A DNA stretch of 64,000 bases from Actinernus sp. WN-2022 (lineage: Eukaryota; Cnidaria; Anthozoa; Actiniaria; Actinernidae), in NCBI GenBank assembly GCA_030867875.1, contig JAOWCC010000302.1, forward strand, positions 42,544 through 106,543. The letters are read 5' to 3'. Positions 57,036 through 64,000 of this stretch are shown one piece after another. The number at the start of each line of letters is the position of its first letter. Position 1 is the first letter of the stretch. A model generated the notes under the pieces. That model saw nothing but the letters and a program-made list of their open reading frames with translations, ran no database searches and had not been told where the DNA came from. A program made the position numbers and the translations under genes.

Positions 57036-60000
57036 CCTGATTCATCATTCATCATTCCTGATTCCTGATTCATCATTCCAGATTCCTGATTCATCATTCC
57101 TGATTCATCATTCCTGATTCCTGACTCATCATTCATCATTCCTGATTCCTGATTCCTGATTCATCATTCCTGATTCATCATTCATCATTCCTGATTCATC
57201 ATTCCTTATTCCTGATTCATCATTCCTGATTCCTGATTCATCATTCATCATTCCTGATTCATCATTCATCATTTCTGATTCGTCATTCATCATTCCTGAT
57301 TCATCATTCCTGATTCCTGATTCCTGATTCATCATTCCTGATTCCTGATTCCTGATTCATCATTCCTGATTCATCATTCCTGATTCATCATTCATCATTC
57401 CTGATTCATCATTCCTGATTCCTGATTCATCATTCCTGATTCATCATTCCTGATTCCTGATTCATCATTCATGATTCCTGATTCATCATTCCTGATTCCT
57501 GATTCATCATTCCTGATTCCTGATTCATCATTCCTGATTCCTGATTCATCATTCCTCATTCCTGATTCATCAATCCTCATTCCTGATTCATCATTCCTCA
57601 TTCCTGATTCATCATTCCTCATTCCTGATTCATCATTCCTGATTCATGATTCACGATTCCTGATTCCTGATTCATCATTCCTCTTTCCTGATTCATCATT
57701 CCTGATTCCTGATTCATCATTCCTGATTCCTGATTCATCATACCTCTTTCCTGATTCATCATTCCTGATTCATCATTCATCATTCCTGATTCATCATTTC
57801 TGATTCCTGATTCATCATTCCTGATTCATCATTCCTGATTCCTGATTCAACATACCTCTTTCCTGATTCATCATTCCTGATTCATCATTCATCATTCCTG
57901 ATTCCTGATTCATCATTCCTGATTCATCATTCATCATTCCTGATTCCTGATTCATCATTCCTGATTCATCATTCCTGATTTCTGACTCATCATTCCTGAT
58001 TCATAATTCCTGATTCCTGATTCATCATTCCTGATTCCTGATTCATCATTCCTGATTCCTGATTCATCATTCCTGATTCATGATTCACGATTCCTGATTC
58101 CTGATTCATCATTCCTCTTTCCTGATTCATCATTCCTGAGTCCTGATTCATCATTCCTGATTCCTGATTCATCATTCCTCATTCCTGATTCATCAATCCT
58201 CATTCCTGATTCATCATTCCTGATTCATGATTCACGATTCCTGATTCCTGATTCATCATTCCTCTTTCCTGATTCATCATTCATGATTCCTGATTCATCA
58301 TTCCTGATTCCTGATTCATCATTCCTGTTTCCTGATTCATCATTCCTGATTCCTGATTCATCATTCCTGATTCCTGATTCATCATTCCTGATTCATGATT
58401 CACGATTCCTGATTCCTGATTCATCATTCCTCTTTCCTGATTCATCATTCCTGATTCCTGATTCATCATTCCTGATTCCTGATTCCTGATTCATCATTCC
58501 TGATTCATCATTCATCATTCCTGATTCATCATTCATCATTGCTGATTCATCATTCCTGATTCCTGATTCATCATTCCAGATTCCTGATTCATCATTCCTG
58601 ATTCATCATTCCTGATTCCTGACTCATCATTCATCATTCCTGATTCCTGATTTCTGATTCATCATTCCTGATTCATCATTCATCATTCCTGATTCATCAT
58701 TCCTTATTCCTGATTCATCATTCCTGATTCCTGATTCATCATTCATCATTCCTGATTCATCATTCATCATTTCTGATTCGTCATTCATCATTCCTGATTC
58801 ATCATTCCTGATTCCTGATTCCTGATTCATCATTCCAGATTCCTGATTCCTGATTCATCATTCCTGATTCATCATTCCTGATTCCTGATTCATCATACCT
58901 CTTTCCTGATTCATCATTCCTGATTCATCATTCCTGATTCCTGATTCATCATTCCTGATTCATGATTCACGATTCCTGATTCCTGATTCATCATTCCTCT
59001 TTCCTGATTCATCATTCCTGATTCCTGATTCATCATTCCTGATTCCTGATTCATCATACCTCTTTCCTGATTCATCATTCCTGATTCATCATTCATCATT
59101 CCTGATTCATCATTTCTGATTCCTGATTCATCATTCCTGATTCATCATTCCTGATTCCTGATTCATCATACCTCTTTCCTGATTCATCATTCCTGATTCA
59201 TCATTCATCACTCCTGATTCATCATTCCTGATTCCTGATTCATCATTCCTGATTCATCATTCATCATTCCTGATTCCTGATTCATCATTCCTGATCCATC
59301 ATTCCTGATTTCTGACTCATCATTCATCATTCCTGATTCATAATTCCTGATTCCTGATTCATCATTCCTGATTCCTGATTCATCATTCCTGATTCCTGAT
59401 TCATCATTCCTGATTCATGATTCACGATTCCTGATTCTTGATTCATCATTCCTCTTTCCTGATTCATCATTCCTGAGTCCTGATTCATCATTCCTGATTC
59501 CTGATTCATCATTCCTCATTCCTGATTCATCAATCCTCAATCCTGATTCATCATTCTTGATTCATGATTCACGATTCCTGATTCCTGATTCATCATTCCT
59601 GATTCCTGATTCATCATTCCTGATTCATCATTCCTGATTTCTGACTCATCATTCCTGATTCATAATTCCTGATTCATCATTCCTGATTCCTGATTCATCA
59701 TTCCTGATTCCTGATTCCTGATTCATCATTCCTGATTCATGATTCACGATTCCTGATTCCTGATTCATCATTCCTCTTTCCTGATTCATCATTCCTGAGT
59801 CCTGATTCATCATTCCTGATTCCTGATTCATCATACCTCTTTCCTGATTCATCATTCCTGATTCATCATTCATCATTCCTGATTCATCATTTCTGATTCC
59901 TGATTCATCATTCCTGATTCATCATTCCTGATTCCTGATTGATCATTCATGATTCCTGATTCATCATTCCTGATTCCTGATTCATCATTTCTGATTCCTG

Positions 60001-61821
60001 ATTCATCATTCCTGATTCATCATTCCTGATTCCTGATTCAACATACCTCTTTCCTGATTCATCATTCCTGATTCATCATTCATCATTCCTGATTCATCAT
60101 TCCTGATTCCTGATTCATCATTCCTGATTCATCATTCATCATTCCTGATTCCTGATTCATCATTCCTGATTCATCATTCCTGATTTCTGACTCATCATTC
60201 CTGATTCATAATTCCTGATTCCTGATTCATCATTCCTGATTCCTGATTCATCATTCCTCATTCCTGATTCATCAATCCTCATTCCTGATTCATCATTCCT
60301 GATTCATGATTCACGATTCCTGATTCCTGATTCATCATTCCTCTTTCCTGATTCATCATTCATGATTCCTGATTCATCATTCCTGATTCCTGATTCATCA
60401 TTCCTGATTCCTGATTCATCATTCCTGATTCCTGATTCATCATTCCTGATTCCTGATTCATCATTCCTCTTTCCTGATTCATCATTCCTGATTCCTGATT
60501 CATCATTCCTGATTCATCATTCCTGATTCCTGATTCATCATTCCTCATTCCTGATTCATCATTCCTCATTCCTGATTAATCACTCCTGATTCATGATTCA
60601 TCATTCCTGATTCCTGATTCATCATTCCTGATTCCTGATTCATCATTCATCATTCCTGATTGATCATTCCTCATTCCTGATTCATCATTCCTGATTCCTG
60701 ATTCATCATTCCTGATTCCTGATTAATCACTCCTGATTCCTAATTCCTGATTCATCATTCCTGATTCCTGATTCATCATTCATCATTCCTGATTCCTGAT
60801 TCATCATTCCTGATTCATCATTCCTGATTTCTGACTCATCATTCATCATTCCTGATTCATCATTCCTGATTCCTGATTCATCATTCCTGATTCCTGATTC
60901 ATCATTCCTGATTCCTGATTCATCATTCCTGATTCATGATTCATCATTCATCATTCCTGATTCCTGATTCATCATTCCTGATTCATCATTCCTGATTCCT
61001 GACTCATCATTCATCATTTCTGATTCCTGATTCATCATTCATCATTCCTGATTCATCATTCATCATTCCTGATTCATCATTCCTGATTCCTGATTCATCA
61101 TTCCAGATTCCTGATTCATCATTCCTGATTCATCATTCCTGATTCCTGACTCATCATTCATCATTCCTGATTCCTGATTCCTGATTCATCATTGCTGATT
61201 CCTGATTCATCATTGCTGATTCCTGATTCATCATTCATCATTCCTGATTCCTGATTCATCATTCCTGATTCATCATTCCTGATTCCTGACTCATCATACC
61301 TGATTCATGATTCATGATTCATCATTCCTGATTCATCATTCCTGATTCCTGATTCATCATTCATCATTCCTGATTCATCATTCCTTATTCCTGATTCATC
61401 ATTCCTGATTCCTGATTCATCATTGCTGATTCCTGATTCATCATTCATCATTCCTGATTCCTGATTCATCATTCCTGATTCATCATTCCTGATTCCTGAC
61501 TCATCATTCCTGATTCATGATTCATCATTCATCATTCCTGATTCATCATTCCTGATTCCTGATTCATCATTCCTGAATGCTGATTCCTGATTCATCATTC
61601 CTGATTCATCATTCCTGATTCCTGACTCATCATTCATCATTCCTGATTCCTGATTCCTGATTCATCATTCATCATTCCTGATTCATCATTCCTTATTCCT
61701 GATTCATCATTCCTGATTCATCATTCATCATTCCTGATTCCTGATTCCTGATTCATCATTCCTGATTCATCATTCCTCATTCCTGATTGATCATTCCTCA
61801 TTCCTGATACATCATTCCTGA
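56250..61821. repeat. Divergent heptamer domain
   Basis: Still entirely heptamers, but with a different variant mix: TACCTCT (near 57741, 57851, 58896, 59049), TTCATAA (58000, 59337, near 59.66 and 60.2 kb), TTCCTGA followed by GTCCTGA (near 58137) and TCCATCA (near 59294). Long, near-identical copies are scarce. A 274-bp segment at 57993-58266 recurs at 59330-59603 (offset 1,337) with several differences. The last part, from about 60.9 kb, returns to the common style. No gene, RNA or transposon sequence is seen. Confidence 0.85.
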
Positions 61822-64000
61822 TTCCTGATTCATCATTCCTTATTCCTGATTAATCACTCCTGATTCCTGATTCCTGATTCATCATTCCTGATTCCTGATT
61901 CATCATTGCTGATTCCTGATTCATCATTCATCATTCCTGATTCCTGATTCATCATTCCTGATTCATCATTCCTGATTCCTGACTCATCATACCTGATTCA
62001 TGATTCATGATTCATCATTCCTGATTCATCATTCCTGATTCCTGATTCATCATTCATCATTCCTGATTCATCATTCCTGATTCCTGACTCATCATTCCTG
62101 ATTCATGATTCATCATTCATCATTCCTGATTCATCATTCATCATTCCTGATTCCTGATTCATCATTCCTGATTCATCATTCCTGATTCCTGACTCATCAT
62201 TCCTGATTCATGATTCATCATTCATCATTCCTGATTCATCATTCCTGATTCCTGATTCATCATTCCTGAATGCTGATTCCTGATTCATCATTCCTGATTC
62301 ATCATTCCTGATTCCTGACTCATCATTCATCATTCCTGATTCCTGATTCCTGATTCATCATTCATCATTCTTGATTCATCATTCATCATTCCTGATTGAA
62401 CATTCCTGATTCCTGATTCATCATTCCAGATTCCTGATTCATCATTCCTGATTCATCATTCCTGATTCATCATTCCTGATTCCTGACTCATCATTCATCA
62501 TTCCTGATTCCTGATTCCTGATTCATCATTCCTGATTCATCATTCATCATTCCTGATTCATCATTCCTTATTCCTGATTCATCATTCCTGATTCCTGATT
62601 CATCATTCATCATTCCTGATTCATCATTCATCATTCCTGATTCGTCATTCATCATTCCTGATTCATCATTTCTGATTCCTGATTCCTGATTCATCATTCC
62701 TGATTCCTGATTCCTGATTCATCATTCCTGATTCATCATTCCTGATTCATCATTCATCATTCCTGATTCATCATTCCTGATTCCTGATTCATCATTCCTG
62801 ATTCCTGATTCATCATTCCTGATTCCTGATTCATCATTCCTGATTCCTGATTCATCATTCCTGATTCCTGATTCATCATTCCTGATTCATGATTCACGAT
62901 TCCTGATTCCTGATTCATCATTCCTCTTTCCTGATTCATCATTCCTGATTCCTGATTCATCATTCCTGATTCCTGATTCATCATTCCTCATTCCTGATTC
63001 ATCAATCCTCATTCCTGATTCATCATTCCTCATTCCTGATTGATCATTCCTCATTCCTGATTGATCATTCGTCATTCCTGATTCATCATTCCTGATTCCT
63101 GATTCATCATTCCTGATTCCTGATTCATCACTCCTGATTCCTGATTCATCATTCCTGATTCCTGATTTATCATTGCTGATTCCTGACTCATCATTCATCA
63201 TTCCTGATTCATCATTCCTGATTCCTGATTCATCATTCCTGATTCCTGATTCATCATTCATCATTCCTGATTCATCATTCCTTATTCCTGATTCATCATT
63301 CCTGATTCCTGATTCATCATTCATCATTCCTGATTCATCATTCCTGATTCCTGACTCATCATTCATCATTCCTGATTCATCATTCCTTATTCCTGATTCA
63401 TCATTCCTGAATACTGATTCATCATTCATCATTCCTGATTGATCATTCCTGATTCCTGATTCGTCATTCCTGATTCTTGATTCATCATTGCTGATTCCTG
63501 ATTCATCATTGCTGATTCCTGATTCATCATTCATCATTCCTGATTCCTGATTCATCATTCCTGATTCATCATTCCTGATTCCTGACTCATCATACCTGAT
63601 TCATGATTCATGATTCATCATTCCTGATTCATCATTCCTGATTCCTGATTCATCATTCATCATTCCTGATTCATCATTCCTTATTCCTGATTCATCATTC
63701 CTGATTCCTGATTCATCATTGCTGATTCCTGATTCATCATTCATCATTCCTGATTCCTGATTCATCATTCCTGATTCATCATTCCTGATTCCTGACTCAT
63801 CATTCCTGATTCATGATTCATCATTCATCATTCCTGATTCATCATTCCTGATTCCTGATTCATCATTCCTGAATGCTGATTCCTGATTCATCATTCCTGA
63901 TTCATCATTCCTGATTCCTGACTCATCATTCATCATTCCTGATTCCTGATTCCTGATTCATCATTCATCATTCCTGATTCATCATTCCTTATTCCTGATT
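61822..64000. repeat. Higher-order block D8, copy c (cut by window end)
   Basis: This segment matches 45390-47568 at offset 16,432, starting with TTCCTTA at 61836 and TTAATCA at 61850. TTGAACA near 62.40 kb and the TTGCTGA pair near 63.49 and 63.51 kb are shared with copies a and b. The left limit is sharp: 61815 is TTCCTGA against TTCATCA at 45383. The copy runs off the right edge. Confidence 0.92.

Larger units (their letters stand above)
1..64000. repeat. Heptamer satellite array, A/B units TTCCTGA and TTCATCA
   Basis: Every part of the window reads as consecutive 7-base units. Two forms dominate, TTCCTGA and TTCATCA, with a minority of one- or two-base variants. No non-repeat sequence longer than a single variant unit is seen. 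On the minus strand the units read TCAGGAA and TGATGAA. Heptamer starts fall at 0 modulo 7 at the left edge and at 5 modulo 7 at the right edge, a drift explained by seven single-base register changes. The array has no visible edge at either end, so its full length is unknown. No promoter, ribosome binding site, terminator or RNA gene is recognisable. Eukaryotic satellite DNA is the most natural class, inferred from size and higher-order structure; a bacterial origin is not excluded. Confidence 0.98.

Noticed and set aside
1..64000. CRISPR array
   Set aside because: There are no constant repeats alternating with unique spacers. The sequence is continuous heptamers without unique segments, and no cas gene is present.
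1..64000. Telomeric array of a seven-base type
   Set aside because: Known seven-base telomere units such as TTTAGGG have a G-rich strand with G runs. Neither TCAGGAA nor TGATGAA fits, and the array mixes two units with higher-order structure.
1..64000. Inserted transposons, rRNA, tRNA or other RNA genes
   Set aside because: Reading both strands found no stretch that departs from heptamer structure for more than about one or two variant units, which leaves no room for such elements.

Overview
The whole 64,000-base window is one uninterrupted satellite-like tandem array. I can support no protein-coding gene, RNA gene, mobile element, CRISPR array, origin or stretch of unique sequence in it. 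The building block is a heptamer with two main forms on the + strand, TTCCTGA (called A below) and TTCATCA (called B). They differ only at positions 4 and 6. Rarer variants (TTCCTCA, TTCATGA, TTCCTTA, TTCCAGA, TTGCTGA, TTCGTCA, CTCATCA, TTGATCA, TTAATCA, TTCACGA, TTCCCGA, TTCCTCT and others) sit at reproducible places and act as landmarks. About 9,140 heptamers follow one another. At a series of positions spread along the window, the register changes in a way fully accounted for by seven single-base events: six copies of an 8-base unit TTCCTTGA and one 6-base unit TTCCGA.

Above the heptamer level the array is built of nested higher-order repeats. From left to right: 1-2862 recurs at 12181-15035; a 1,323-bp unit is tandemly doubled at 2520-5165; 5586-7132 recurs at 8722-10268; 7203-8742 recurs at 9751-11297; a 1,043-bp unit is doubled at 16283-18382; 19900-23708 recurs at 28110-31912; a 6.3-kb block recurs at 6,546-bp spacing (29267-35608 and 35813-42155); a 2.6-kb block recurs at 3,360-bp spacing (42156-44752 and 45516-48112) and again, cut by the window end, at 61822-64000; pieces of the 6.5-kb block reappear at about 48113-50320 and 51292-52880; a 1,702-bp unit is doubled at 52881-56249. 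The stretch 56.7-61.3 kb is built of the same heptamers but shows a different variant mix and less exact copies.

The many open reading frames on both strands follow from the repeat arithmetic. Three heptamers make 21 bases, or seven codons, so a frame stays open wherever the stop-bearing heptamer is absent from every third place. They encode only a seven-residue period (on the minus strand variants of MMNDESG, IRNDESG and MMNQESG; on the plus strand FLIPDSS), start and stop at arbitrary points, and lack any other gene signal.

The organism cannot be named from this sequence. Length, higher-order structure and absence of genes fit a eukaryotic heterochromatic satellite best. Short heptamer repeats also exist in bacteria (cyanobacterial STRR sequences; TAACTGA repeats in marine Beggiatoaceae), but I know of none near this size. 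Base composition, estimated from the units, is about 35-37% G+C, with strong strand asymmetry: both main units have five pyrimidines out of seven on the + strand. Nearly identical long copies mean either very recent unequal exchange or amplification, or an assembly artefact; the sequence alone cannot separate these.
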